A stretch of DNA of 64,000 nucleotides, taken from the NCBI GenBank assembly GCA_036971715.1, contig JAVHJL010000003.1, forward strand, positions 868,001-932,000. The letters run 5' to 3'. Shown here one piece after another: positions 11,742 through 24,377 of this stretch. The notes below the pieces were generated by a model. It was not told the DNA's origin. It searched no databases and saw nothing but the letters and a program-made list of their open reading frames with translations. Both the position numbers and the translations under genes were made by a program. Position 1 is the stretch's first letter; every line of letters starts with the position of its first letter. This stretch comes from Arthrobotrys musiformis (lineage: Eukaryota > Ascomycota > Orbiliomycetes > Orbiliales > Orbiliaceae).

Positions 11742-14700
11742 CTTGGGAGGGAAAGAAGCTCGGATATCGTGAGAGGAGGAAGTTGCGATTGAGGTTATAG
11801 CATGTTCATTCCGATTGATGAGGCCGTCGGGGAGTTGGAAGCTGCAGATGTGGACGCGCCGCCTGGAGACAGCGTGCGCAATGACGATGTCACGCTCCAC
11901 CAACGTCGCTTAAACATCGGCTTGGTCGCCCCAACGCAACGGCATCCAAAATACCACAAAGTGCCCTCAATATAAACATCCAATATCCACCTCGAGGCCA
12001 AATCCATGTAGTTCAATTGATATAAAATACATACATCATACCATGATCCAAAATTTTCTCTGAAGCTTGACGACATAATAAGGTCCCAGGTAAGTACCTA
12101 GGTACATTAAACACCACCTACAGCGTATGAAAACACTAACAAAAAGATAGCTTACATCCTGAAACTAGGGTGATATCTATGCCAGCGGCCTCAAGACCGT
12201 GCACGATCATTCACAATTGAACTTCAGCAACAGATATCGAGAGAGAAAAAAGGTGGTCTCAAATTCGAACAGACCCCCGTCCATTCTTCTCTTTTTCTCA
12301 ATTTTTTATACGCAAAAAAAGCGAAAAAAAAAAAAAAAGAAAAAGTCCAAAAAAAGTTGGCGGCCATCGAACCCGTGGCTCGAACCTTCGACTCTCCTAA
12401 TCCTTTGCGGATGATCCTCAAGGAGGTTCTGAGTGATAAGGTGATCAGCTCTCGCTCAACCACCTGGTCATTCCGGGACTATCGTATGGTTACGGGAACA
12501 AATCCGAAATCGTATATGAAGGAGTGTGTCAGTCCTCTTACTATAATTGAGGGTTCACGGCGTTTATACTCCAATGGCTGTTGGTCCATACTCCCTGAGC
12601 ATCCCGCCTATTCTACCTTCTATCGAGCACCTATATGTCGAGGCCATCGCCGAGCTGTGCAGCACACCAGGGCCGAGCACGCCATACTGATCAGCTGAGA
12701 ATGATATCGATCCTGTCATCCATATTCACCTGAATATAGCTTCTCGATACTGTAGATATGCCCATGAAGCTTTGACCTCACCACCAACGTTCCTGCTTCT
12801 CTAACAACCCAGCAACAATACTCTTTCTCAATTTCCCTGGGAGGAGGCATATTTGCTGTGCATAGAAGCATACCTACAACCAACCATTATCCAAAACCAC
12901 ATGCGTATCTGCCCCATCTCCGTCTTCCTGTCCAGACCCTCGATATTATATATAATTATATATTATACACCTGCAGCAGTAGCAGTCACCATAAATTTCA
13001 ACACTCCCCAGCGTAACTAGCTTAGTTACGCAATGGATCTTAAAACATCGCGCCATAAATCATAACCAAGTTATAGCTATTCCTTTTAACTCTTTCGGGG
13101 CATTAATGGTGGCTAATTAACCAAGCCATCTCTCCAGCACTATCGATATCTAACCAACTCCCACCCTTGCCGTGTATCAAAGTACAATCAGAAACCACCC
13201 GGATCCATGGACACCGGATGCTCTGTCAAGTCTGTTCACTAGAATACTTCTGATACACGTATTTGAAACGCTTCTGTTATTATTTTTAACGTTTCAGCTC
13301 CTGGTGAGGTGGCGTGGGGAATTGTTGATTCGTCAGTAATGTCAGTTTCGGATTTTTTGGGGGTATGTTGGATACTATATCGACGCTAGTTTGCAAATTT
13401 GGAATCATCAAGCACTTGTGTTACGTTGGTTCGTAGACGTTGTATTATACTTGCTCTACGTCCGAATTCATCCGTGGCTGTGTGTATACTGTCATTATAG
13501 ATGTGGACCGGGCCAGAATTCGGCCGGGGGAAATACGGATGCTAGAAGGAGTTAATTGGTTCTAGTGAAGGAAACGTCCGAAACCTCTTTGTCGACATGT
13601 CGTTTGGGAGTTCTAACAATTCGTAAGAAATCATATTGGGACTACACAGCCAGCATATGACTCGAGTATTACGATGTTGGCTTCTGAACGTCTTGTGATC
13701 TTTTAGCTTCCGGCTCAGTTAATCAGGCGTCTATTGAGATTTTCATAGTGACATGACAATGTATGCCTCTTCTCTCTCCTTCGTTAAATTCAAATACAAC
13801 ATATACGTATACACATGTGAACATATGACACATGACTCGATCTCGACCCGATATCTCAAACGTACCCACTTCAAATTCAAAACTTCAAACCGTGCACGTG
13901 TTTGCGGCATACGGTATATACGTATATCCACGCGCGGCCGCATCAAGAGGCGGAGTAATTCCCCACATCTAGCCTCCTAACAAAAATACACCAAAGCCTC
14001 AATGCTCCGCACGTAATATCCTACGTTATGTGTTCAACTAATTACAAAATTAGGGTTATACGGTTGCAATCGCATATCAGTATCTTAGATTAACACGATT
14101 GGCGTCGTGTAAATGCTATACTTGGTATCTTATTTAGGAATCTACTAAGACCATATGATCTTTTACGGATACAGAACATCCTGATTCGCAAAATCAATTA
14201 ATTTAAGGTTCCTACCGTTCCTGCAAGCCATGTTTCTTCCCTATCGATATACACACCTTTACTAAAGAAAAAAAAAAGATATTCGTAGGAATTTTTGACC
14301 TCTACAAAAAAAAAGCAAGGAGGGAAAGCCGCTTCAACCTTCTGATCGTGAAGTATGCAAAATGGTGGAGCCATGCACTATCCAACCAAAAAGACCCCGG
14401 AATCCACCAAACGCCATAATGCGCCATGCAACCCCCAACCGAAGGCCGAAACTCGTGGCTTTGCCCCATTGTTTTTTTGAGGTCCTCTCTCGAATCCGGC
14501 AAATGCGGCGTTGGCGTCACAAGTGCTAGTTGCTAACCCTTACCTGAAGCATGTGTTGAACGAAGGTGAAATACTGTCTAAAAGCGAGCTGAAACTGAAA
14601 CTGTTAAACCCAAACCTAACCTCCCCCGTGCTTTCGAGGAGGTTTAGCGGTAACGAAGGGGCGAGAAACAAAAAAACTGATCACAAGTCTGAAAAATGGC

Positions 14701-17376
14701 TGGCATCGCGTATATATCCGGGGTACACGTATTGAATTTTTTTTTTTTTTTTTCTTGATCGATCGTAGAGTAGCGGCTCAGCCTGGAAATTCTTTGGTCG
14801 TGCCGTGTAATGCAATGCAATCGACGGCTTTTCGGCGTGTTTCGTTTCTTGATCCCTTGGGATCTGAAAGAAATATAGCGACCTGATGTTAAATTTACTA
14901 GGCTGCTGCCCTGCGGCTCGTCATAGAAACAGATCTTACTACGTTCGTGATCGATTGATCAAAGACTATCAGAAACCGATCTCCACATCGGAGATCAGAA
15001 GCCTACGCAATTCTGTTTCTTATCGTGTTATGAGGTTTAATGAAAGGAAAGTGGGAGAAGGGATCATGAGGCTCCCAAGCGCCATGGTTGCGGTTTCGAT
15101 CGTTGCAAGGTTCACGGCTTGTTGCAACATCTGGGTTAGGAATTCAGAAGCAGCACGAGCAGCTGGAACTGTCACACAGGGTTCCGGATAACGAGCACTC
15201 TGGCCGTATGGAGCACTGCATAGAACTTACGTAGCAATTGCAAACTAGCCGGGGGGGAAGTTAATGAAGATCCCTCTGCGACGACCGTGCCAATGGCCCT
15301 GTATTGTAAGTTGAAGGCAGCGCTTCGAGAGAAGATATTTTGATATCATACTGCGGGGCCGGGGACAATTAGTGAATCGAATGTGTCAACGCGGAACAGC
15401 AAACAATAGGCGTCAATGCAATGCAATGCGATGCGGGCGAGTAAGTTTTTTCCTTCCTTCTTTCTTTCTTGTCCCTTTTCCCCCTTCTTGTGATGTTGTC
15501 GAATTTAACCGTCGCAAGAAATAACGGCCCGGCGCAGCATTTGGATCGCTCTGCCTTTGCCATGCTCTCGCTTTTCCTTTTCTTTTCTGTCTTTGCGTGC
15601 GTAAGTGTAGAGGTACTTTCATATACTCAGGTTCGGAGTTTGTTGGTGGCATTCGCCTGTGAAAAATGGAATATATCCTTGTTGCCAGGCCCTGTCTCAT
15701 CTTTACGATGTCTAATTTAATTTCTAAGGAACCCATCGGATTCAGAGGAACGATCGTTAGGGAGAATAGGTCGGATAGCCTTAGGTAGTTTTCGGCTCTA
15801 GCCTCGTCGGCTGATCGTCTCGGGCCATTTGTGAATACGAACAATCCAGCCTTCAAAGCAAAAGATTTGACGACGATAATTTCGCCTGGGCATGGGCGAC
15901 ATGGACCCAAGATATTATCTGCAATAATGAGGCAACGTGCCAACCAGTGAAGTGAAGCGGCTACAGTTCCTCTGTGACTGGCTAGATTGCGCTATCCCGA
16001 ACACAGACAAGGATGGACCCCATTTCGCATGGTCTTCGCAAGCTTGCTACACGGCCCACTTTCTTTTCCCAGTGGTTTTTGTTTGACAGCCAAGGCAGGC
16101 CCCGCTAAGAAGCCCAAAAGCCATTGACGGCAGCCAGTCACACAGTAGCGCGGCGGACCCAGCTGCAAGCTGATACCTTAGCTGAGACCAAGAAGGGCCC
16201 CAAAGGGCGAATTGAATGGGACCCTTTTAGGTTGCCTCGGGGTGGTCGTTGGAGGGTAGGCTTACTCGCCTCCCGCATCCGTATTAGTCAAGGTCGGGTT
16301 TCAAGACAGGCAGAAGACCCCGAATGCCCCGATTGTGAGAAGGTAACGTCCAAGTCACCAATACCTTCTTCGATACCAGCTGTACCAGGGGGACAATAAG
16401 ATGACGGCGAGGGACCTTTTGTTTTCGTCAGGTCAGAAGAGTTTCCCATTCGCATGACAGGTTCAAACTGGAGATCCTTCTTTTGTCCGTTTGATCCTCT
16501 TTTGAATGTTTTTTTCTTTCTTTTCTTCTTTTCTTTTCCTTCAGCTAGAGACCCGCCGGTCAGGGTAATATCAATAGTTAGTCGGGGAGCCTGATAGATA
16601 AAAAGGGACGACAGGGCCCATCAGATGAAGTGGAGGTACACCAGAAGTACAGACTTACCTCATATATACAACCACAACTGCAACTGTTACTGCAACCACC
16701 TCGATACATCATCAACCGGGACTTGATTGATCTGCTCCTGAGAAACGAAACAGGGGGCATACTACCTACATTCATACATACATACATACATACAAACTTA
16801 CGCATACAAACACCCCCCCGTGCATGCACCTATAACCCATATTAGTTGGAAGGACTTCGGATTGCCAAAAAAATAAAAAAAATAAAAAAATAATATAGAG
16901 ATTAAGGAGGGATATAGCAAGATTAACAGGCACAGTTTGCCGGTTTCTAAGCTTAGAAGTCTCAGGATATAATACATACCTCCTCCACGACGCCGTATTA
17001 AAAATCAGAAAAAAGGATGTTGGCTGTTGGAATCCCGGATTTGTAGCTTGCAGATACCGAACGAACTCTTCCCTTCTTCCTTTTCTTTTTTCTGACTCGC
17101 ACACGCATCGATACTGCTTTCTTTCTTCCTTTCTTTCTCTCGACCTCCATTATAATTGAGTTATAGTGGTGTTGATATATCTTATACAAGGAGACGAACC
17201 TGGTCGTTGTCCAATCCAACCCACCGCTCCACTTTTCTCTCTGCACAGGCTCAAACAACACACCGACTTCTCTCCTCCATTCATTCTCTCCTCCAACAAC
17301 ATCGATCGATATTCCCATCGACTCCTCCTGCTCTCGCTCGACCTCACCAGGCAGTCTACTGCACCATCTCTCCACC
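11742..17376. other. Long intergenic region (5.6 kb) upstream of STE11
   Basis: The region lies between the divergent VPS18 and STE11 genes and carries no frame with family motifs. It contains poly-A/T tracts (about 12315-12333 and 14736-14755), an AT palindrome near 12948-12965, and a CT-rich stretch at 17050-17370 typical of a fungal 5' leader. Its length fits the large promoters of some signalling genes, but no specific binding site can be supported. Confidence 0.45.
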
Positions 17377-20300
17377 ATGGCGATGCTCGCCTCGAAATCC
17401 CAGTATACCCATACTCCTACATACGTCTCCGTGCCATACCATCCGGCTGGACCGTCTCCGACAAATTCAGAGTTCTCTGAACACTATAATCACCCAGACG
17501 ATGTGAGGTAGGTTCTCTTTTTCCTCTCTTCCTTCTTACTCTCCGGAAGTTCCTGGTTTTGGAAAAACACATAAAAACACACATCGAAACTAACCGCTGC
17601 ATTTTTCTTACCTCGTCGCAGGAACTGGGATGAACTCCGAGTCGGTGAATGGCTAGGAACTATCAACTGTGGTCAATACGAGGGCATCTTCCGACGTAAG
17701 TTGTCATTGCTTTCTCTTGGTTGGTTGGAGCGGGGCATATGGCATAGCATGGCATGGCATAGCATGGCATTCATGTTCTACGTAGATCCTGCAGGCCCAC
17801 ATGGACGGACCCCGTTGTGTTGCTTTCTTGCTTGCTGACTCTTCTCCTCTTCGTACTTCACAGGGAACAATATCACCGGTGATACATTGCTTGATGTCGA
17901 CCAGGCTATTCTAAAACAGCTTGGTATTACGAAGGTCGGCGACCGAGTTCGTATATATGCTGCCATCAAGGCCCTTCGCAATAAGATCACAGCGAACTCG
18001 ATCAAGAATAGAAATAGAGTATGTCTTACTTCCAAGCCTCACTTCCCTCGCTTATGACAAAAGAGCGAGCAGAGGGAGAGGGTGCAGGTGGAGAGTTCCA
18101 TTTCGGATGGCTGTACTAACAAAGAATGAACTTTAATTCAATTACAGAAAACACTACTTGCTCTCGACAGCATCGCTACTCTCCCGTCGATCCCTCCTTC
18201 GTACGAAGCCCCGAGAGCTGGAAGCTTCTCGAGTTCGTCTCCCGGCCTTGGGCGAAATCCATATGCTGCTGAGGAAAGCCCGAAAGACGACAAATTCCGC
18301 AGACCTAAGGCAAGCCTCGACCGTTCCAATAAATATGCATCAGGCACTGCTAGCTCGGTATTGGTAACTGCCAGACCAACAGTCGCTGCATCCATTGTAT
18401 CCGATGGACAGAAGTCTGCTGGTCTTGCAGGGAACACCCAGAGCACTGGCTTTGTTCCTAAGCATGGGACGAAGCCCAGTATCGATGGCGGGATCATGAA
18501 AATGCCTAACGTACAACCCGTACTACTCTCCTTCTGATTCTTCTTTCGTCTTCCATGTTGGTCTGCTGGTCATGACTAACGCTGGTGACTTTAGAACTAC
18601 GTAAAATTCATCGGCTCCGAGGGCAGCACTAGGGTTGTTGCTATCAGTGGTGCTAAGACAGCCGAACTGATCCTGCAGAGAGCCCTGAAGAAGTTCGGGC
18701 TGAACGACGAAAACCCGGCTAATTGGTCTGTGTTCGTTACGGCCGACAAGAGCACAAGATATCTTTCCGATGCGGAGCTTGTTAAGATATGTCATGATGT
18801 CAGCCGACCAGAGCGTGAACGCTTGATCCTCAGACCAAGGAAGAACGGTTACCCATCGGCGCCTACTGTTCCGGAATACCAGAGGGCACAAGAGATCGCA
18901 AAAGAGCAGGCGGAATTCGCAAAGCAACAGCAGGTATTACAGCAGCAAATCGTTGAATATGATACCGTCCAGTCTCAGAGCGATACCCTGACTGGGCTGA
19001 GGTCCGAGTCATCAAAACCAAATCTATTGGAACCACCCGGAGGCAACAACTCCCGACCAATATCGCCCGCTCTTTCGTCTCGATCCCGAGATAGCACAGT
19101 GAAGCCACTCAAGGATTTTTTTGGACAGAGACCGCCCAGTGAACTCATCAGTTCCAACCTGGCTGAATATTTCCCTGATCAAGATTCGAAGGTCCTCAAG
19201 AAGACTATTCGGAATTCTATGCGACACTCGCGCCACATGAGCCGGATGAGCCGGATGAGCCGGATGAGCAGCGCTAGCAGAATGAGCACCGCCACAACCA
19301 TGAGTTTTGCAGATTCTATCAGTGGCGCCCCACCTGTTCCTAGTATTGGTGATACTTGGCTCAATGCGTCGAAGAGTGGTGCAGGAGTTGATGTTGGCGG
19401 TAAGAAGCGTCGACCAATGTCTAGGCGACCGGTCTCGAACTACTCGGTTGACCGAAGCCTATCCATGCTTGAAGAGGAAGTGGTGACACCTCGTCTGCCT
19501 AAGAGCCAAACTCTCCGCCCTCGTTTCAGCACTACCCTCTCTGAGGCGGATACTGATGACTCGAAATCTTACCTCGATGAGAGTGATAACACTAGCACTA
19601 CCGATATGGACACAGAACCCGAGGAGCCGCGGGCTAGTGGGCTGGCGCCTGCGCCGCCTGTAATTAGGGCGTCTCCCATGCAACACCACAATCTCCTTAT
19701 GCAGCTCCTCAACTATGAAGACAAGGACTCGAAGGATGATGATGACGATGATGAGGATACAGCTGGGCCTGATACGTTTAAGAAACTCACCGCCAAATCG
19801 GATGATGTTCCGGACGCTGCTGCCGAAAGGCTTAGCGTATCGAGCGCTCAGGACGACTATGACGATGAAGAAGAGGAAGAGGAAGAGGAAGAGGAAGATG
19901 AAGACGAGTATGACGACGAGGACGATGAAGACGAAGACGATGACGATGACGCTGAGGGCAAGGGTGACGACAATCTCCACACCAGCTCGAACGGTATGCG
20001 CTGGATCCGAGGTGCTCTGATCGGACAAGGTTCCTTCGGAAGCGTCTACCTTGCTCTGGATGCCATGAGCGGAGCATTGATGGCCGTCAAACAAGTTCCT
20101 TCGAACGCCGGACACGGGGAATCTAGGAAGAAGTCTATGATGGAGTCTTTGGAACGTGAAATTGCGCTTCTCAAGGATCTTCAACACGAGAATATTGTGC
20201 AGTACCTCGGATCCGATTCCGAACCAGATTGCCTCAATATTTTCCTTGAGTACGTTCCGGGTGGATCCGTAGCCGCCATGCTTAGCCAATACGGCCCCCT

Positions 20301-20811
20301 TCCAGAACCTTTGGTTCGCAACTTCGTTCGTCAGATCCTTACTGGGCTCAATTACCTCCACAACAAGGACATCATCCACCGTGACATCAAGGGTGCCAAT
20401 GTTCTCGTTGACAACCGCGGTGGCATCAAGATTTCTGATTTCGGTATAAGTAAGAAAGTAGAATCCGGTCTGATGTCGCAGGCGATGAGCCACCGAGCGT
20501 CGATGCAAGGGTCCGTCTTCTGGATGGCGCCCGAAGTCGTCAAGCAGACCGCCTACACCCGCAAGGCTGATATCTGGTCCCTCGGTTGTCTCATAGTGGA
20601 GATGTTTACGGGAGACCATCCATTCCCAGGTTGTTCGCAATTCCAGGCCATCTTCAAGATTGGAAGTTTGTCGGTGACACCAACGATCCCGGCGAAGTGT
20701 TCGGCTGAGGCGACTACCTTCCTTGAGAAGACGTTTATTATCGATCATACTAAGCGTCCAACTGCTGAAGAACTTCTCGGGTTCCCTTTTATGAAAATGG
20801 TCGTCGCTTAG
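17377..20811 (+). CDS. STE11: MAP kinase kinase kinase Ste11 (SAM, Ras-association and kinase domains)
   Basis: Five exons (17377-17507, 17622-17695, 17864-18018, 18148-18510, 18595-20811) encode 979 residues. A SAM domain at about 44-115 (WDELRVGEWL to YAAIKALRNKI) is followed by a linker and a Ras-association domain starting near residue 242 (NYVKFIGSEGSTRVV). A long disordered middle contains four MSR(M) repeats, and an acidic Asp/Glu tract lies at about 660-700, just before the kinase. The kinase (711-975) has GQGSFGSVY, AVKQ, HRDIKGAN with D838, DFG at 856 and APE. Ste11 is the MAPKKK of the pheromone, filamentation and HOG pathways and is normally held by Ste50 through the SAM domain and by the RA region. 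Nothing in the catalytic core looks broken. Confidence 0.96.
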
Positions 20812-22225
20812 AAGACGATTCAGCAGTTGACATTTCTCTCTCTCTTTTGGTTTTTTTTTTCTGTTTTGGTTTTGATTCTTATGGGTATGAAGGGTTATCA
20901 CGGGCAGTATATGATTATCATCATCAGTTTATCGTTTTTTGTTTCTTTTTGATTTCTATATACGACATGCACGAAAAAAGTGGCCGGAGTACTGCAGCCC
21001 TTTACGAAGCTGGCTTTCTGTTTGTTTTACGTCTTTTTCTGTTTTTGACTTTTTGACTTCATTGTCAGCATGCATATATCATTGGAGCAATCATTATCAT
21101 ATATTTTACTTTCTCTTCACATTCTTCATTTTCTTACTCTTTTTATACTGTCTGCGTTTTCTTTAGCAACATATTTTTTCCATTTGCTTTGATAACTCTA
21201 GACACAGACAGATTACACCCTCTTTTATTATTAAATTCATGGGTCCTGGACTGGTTTTTTTTTTAAATATAATCCTGCTTCACAGGCTATGAAATGACGA
21301 AATTGATATTCCTTGATAAAGCGTTCTACTTCTCTTAATCTCTATAGAGCTCCTATTCGTATATGAGAAATGCGTTGAATTCGAACCTTATATGTGCACG
21401 CGAGTGCGTCCTAGACGAGATGGGAGTACTTAGGTAGAACGAAGACGAAATATTCGGATTCCATTCAGAGGACCCCAATCTGGATGGTGTCTGGGAGTTA
21501 TGACGTTCTTATTGTCAAAATGCGGTGGGGTTCATATGACTAAAGTAATGCGGCCGTATGATGCGGCATATGACGTCGAGTGGCGGGAAGGTTATTATTG
21601 TTATATCCGATGGCAAAAGATATATAACTAGACCCGAATATCTAGCTCTTAGATGATCGATCTATACTATCTTTTTTGTATCTTTGGGTGTATTGCGGAT
21701 TATAATTGTATTATTCACTATATTCTCTAGATATTTGATATAAGATAGTATTCGGATATACCCCCGCAATGTCGACTAAGAAAACGAACCGCGACCTGCT
21801 GGATGTCGGACGGGATAGTATGTTCCCCCCTTTCCATTCTATATTCCTTCACGGGGTGATATTTGGGGCTGGGATGGAGCTGACTGGCGGTGATAGTCAA
21901 GCGAATGTCGGCGGATAATATCACGCCTCCTGATACTGCCTCGAAACCGTATGAAGAACCGACGTCGACGTCGACGAATACCACTGGAGGATCTTCTACC
22001 TCTGGGGAACATAAGAGTTCTGACCGGGATTCTGTTGCTGCTGGTGATAGTGCTCCTGACGAGCAGGCGGGGTGGGGGGATAAGTCGGGTAGAAGGGAGT
22101 AGATTGGTTCCGTCCCTTCGCATGCGTGTATGATACGATAATACCAATCGAAGCTATCCCTGATAAACCCCACTCGTAGCATAGTCCCGTATTCAAGACT
22201 TTTGAAAAAAAAAAAAAAGGGGGAA
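20812..22225. other. Intergenic region with unresolved small frames
   Basis: After STE11 comes a T-rich 3' region up to about 21200. Between 21730 and 22230 open frames overlap on both strands: a minus frame with a hydrophobic segment (SGIASIGIIVSY) followed by a Pro/Gln/Tyr-rich tail, and a plus frame starting near 21905 that is Thr/Ser-rich. None shows a known domain, and I cannot choose between them. A small unannotated gene is possible. Confidence 0.35.
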
Positions 22226-22739
22226 TCACGCAAAAAGATCACTCCCATCGCCCCCCACGATGCCCATCAAGAACTCCGTATTTCCCAGTACTCTAAACCC
22301 CACATCCCTCCCGTCACCATCAACATCTTGACTCCACCCACCGATAGCAGCTGTGAACCTCGTTGAATCCTCACGGGGCAGTCGGATCCAGACTTCTGGA
22401 CCGTCGAGGTGGAGGAAGTCGAGTGGGATGGCGGTTCCCGCGATACCCAAGAACTGAGAGAGAGCTGTCGAGAGGTGGGTTTTCCAGGTCAGAAGGTCTG
22501 GGGGGTAGGAAGGGGAGGTGTAAGACGGTGGATGAGGGGGGTTGAAGGTCCTGTATAATAGTTCTGTATTAGTATATTTTGTATGCATAACTTGGTGTAT
22601 AAAACAGAGGAAATGCATACATTCTGAGATGCAGATACTGCCATTCGGGCTTCCTGACTGTGAAGCGGTATTCACCTATCGCCCCCTCCTTCTTTTTGGT
22701 CCCCGCCGACCTGACAGCAGTATCGACATCGACATCCAT
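22226..22739 (-). CDS. POP8: RNase P/MRP subunit Pop8-like protein
   Basis: Two exons (22621-22739 and 22226-22550), joined across a 70-nt intron, encode 147 residues. The join is supported because exon 1 (EYRFTVRKPEWQYLHLRM) and exon 2 (LTWKTHLSTALSQFLGIAGT, AIPLDFLHLDGPEVWIRLP) together give the Pop8/Pop5-like small alpha-beta fold: a first beta strand with a WxYLHL motif, a helix ending in FLGxxGTAIPxD, and a strand with VWIRLPxED followed by AAIGGW. The Gly-rich end (GIVGGDGSDLF) is also typical. Pop8 is a small protein subunit of the tRNA-processing RNase P and rRNA-processing RNase MRP. The assignment is from pattern memory of the family, so a moderate confidence is given. Confidence 0.65.
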
Positions 22740-23023
22740 CTTGCAGTGGTTTTTGAAACTGTGATGTTATTGGTTGGAGGTCGACACGCAAGCTCTGCAA
22801 CTGCGCACAGCAAAAGCGGCGCCAAGATCGATCCAAACATCTTCGCCACACGTAAAAACCACGCTTTTGGTCGCTTTTGGAGAGGCAGCAAGGCCAGTCA
22901 CTTTTCCCCAGCTTCTCCTCTTTTCTCTTTCTTTCTTCCTTTCTTTCTTTCTTTCTTCCATCTTCTCGTCTCTGCAAAGGAAAACATCAAAATAGCTTCT
23001 ATCGAGAATTCAAGGCTGCGAAA
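22740..23023. promoter_or_regulatory. Shared divergent promoter of POP8-like gene and P-loop GTPase gene
   Basis: Only 284 bp separate the two divergent start codons. A CT-rich run (about 22910-22960, TTTC repeats) directly precedes the GTPase leader. No TATA box or named operator is visible. Confidence 0.4.
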
Positions 23024-24377
23024 ATGACGAAGAATCCGGTCTTGCAGTATACTCCAACCATCACTTCTGACGACGACGACTTCGACATCATCGATAACGA
23101 CGCCACCGAAGTGCAGCTGCCACCGCCACCAACACCTCCAACGCAGTCCTCTTCCTCGTCTTCCCCGGGACCCGCGGGAACCACACCCAAGGAAGAGCAA
23201 GGGGAGGAACAAAAAGAGGAAGAATTCCCACCGGTCCCTCCTCCAAAGCCTGCAAGTTATGTCTCACAGGTCGATGCCGTAGCTCAGAAAATGGCAGGGT
23301 CGAATTTGGAGGACTCGTATATCTCCACCGGGAACTTCAGTGAGACTACCGAAGGAGGGTATGGTCTTTACTCCGGTGGCAAGAAGATTTATAAATCCTT
23401 GAAGAACCATATCGATTGGGGGAAGGACAAAGAGGTTTTGATCGCTGTTATGGGGTATTTCTCCCTTCCTCCTTGATATTTATATGTCTATATGTACGTC
23501 TATATATACTAATATAGAAAACAGAATGACCGGCGCAGGCAAAACAACCTTCATCTCCAAAGCCACCGGCAAAACCGACCTAAAAATCGGCCACGACCTG
23601 GAATCATGCACCCGCGAGATCTCAGTCCACGAGACCAAAATCGACGACGTAACCGTCCGCTTCGTCGACACCCCCGGCTTCAGCGACACCTACCTCTCCG
23701 ACACCGAGGTCCTCCAGATGATAGCAGACTACCTCGCCGTCGGCTACAGCAAAGACATGAAACTCCACGGCATCATATACCTCCACCCAATCTCCGAGAA
23801 CCGCATGACCCACCCGGCCACGAAAAATCTAGAAATGTTCCGCAAACTCACCGGCGAGAAGAATTTGAAGAATGTGGTTTTGACGACCAGCATGTGGGAT
23901 AAAGTTACCGACGAGGAAGGCGCCAGACGTGAAAAAGAGTTGAAGGAGAAGTTTTGGAAGATCTTGTTGACTTTTGAGGCTAAGACTATAAAATATCATG
24001 GTACTTCCGAGTCGGCGAGAGAGGTTGCGGGTTTGTTGATGGAGAACAAGCCTTTCTATCTCCAACTCCAAGAGGAGATGGGCAAAGGTAACAAAGCCCT
24101 CAAAGATACCTCCGCTGGGAGGGAAGTCATGGAGGAATTGGTGAGGGTTAAAGAACAACATCAAAGAGAGATGAAGGAGATGAAAGATATGATCATGAAG
24201 AGCCAGGAAGAGAAGAACGAAGCTGCCGTCCAAGCGCTTAGAGAACACTACAGCAAGCTTCTGAGCGATATGGAGAAGATGTTGAGGGACGAGAAGAGGA
24301 TGAAGGATGAAGAAGTGAGGACCTTGAACGAGCGTATCAGCGCGCTCGAGAACAGGGGTATGTGCGCTATTGTTTGA
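23024..24377 (+). CDS. AIG1/septin-like P-loop GTPase with C-terminal coiled coil and CaaX box
   Basis: Two exons (23024-23454, 23525-24377) give 427 residues; the intron falls inside the P-loop and splicing rebuilds GMTGAGKTTF (Gly144 onward, Walker A Lys150). The first 100 residues are acidic, then Pro-rich and Glu-rich, and look disordered. Further motifs are DTPGF (G3) and TSMWDKV in the place of the usual NKxD/TKxD base-recognition motif; a TxMWD form is common in fungal members of this TRAFAC-type family. Residues from about 330 form a long Glu/Lys/Met coiled coil. The protein ends in C-A-I-V, a CaaX prenylation signal, so membrane attachment is likely. No cellular role is known to me for these fungal proteins; resemblance to immune GTPases (AIG1/GIMAP) is only by fold. 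It is divergent from the POP8-like gene. Confidence 0.8.

Noticed and set aside
12330..12475. Minus-strand Pol III-like element: A-box-like TGGTTGAGCGAG, B-box-like GGTTCGAGCC and a following T run, suggesting a tRNA
   Set aside because: No cloverleaf can be drawn: the T arm does not pair, no 7-bp acceptor stem is found, and the candidate anticodon stem is only 4 bp. A degenerate tRNA remnant remains possible, but it is not supported.
19459..20901. 480-codon minus-strand frame
   Set aside because: Antisense shadow of the STE11 coding exon; its composition mirrors the acidic and kinase regions on the other strand.
22870..23023. In-frame extension of the GTPase upstream of 23024
   Set aside because: The upstream residues are translated from a CT-rich leader (FFLSFLSSFLSFF); the ATG at 23024 has a purine at -3 and begins normal protein composition.
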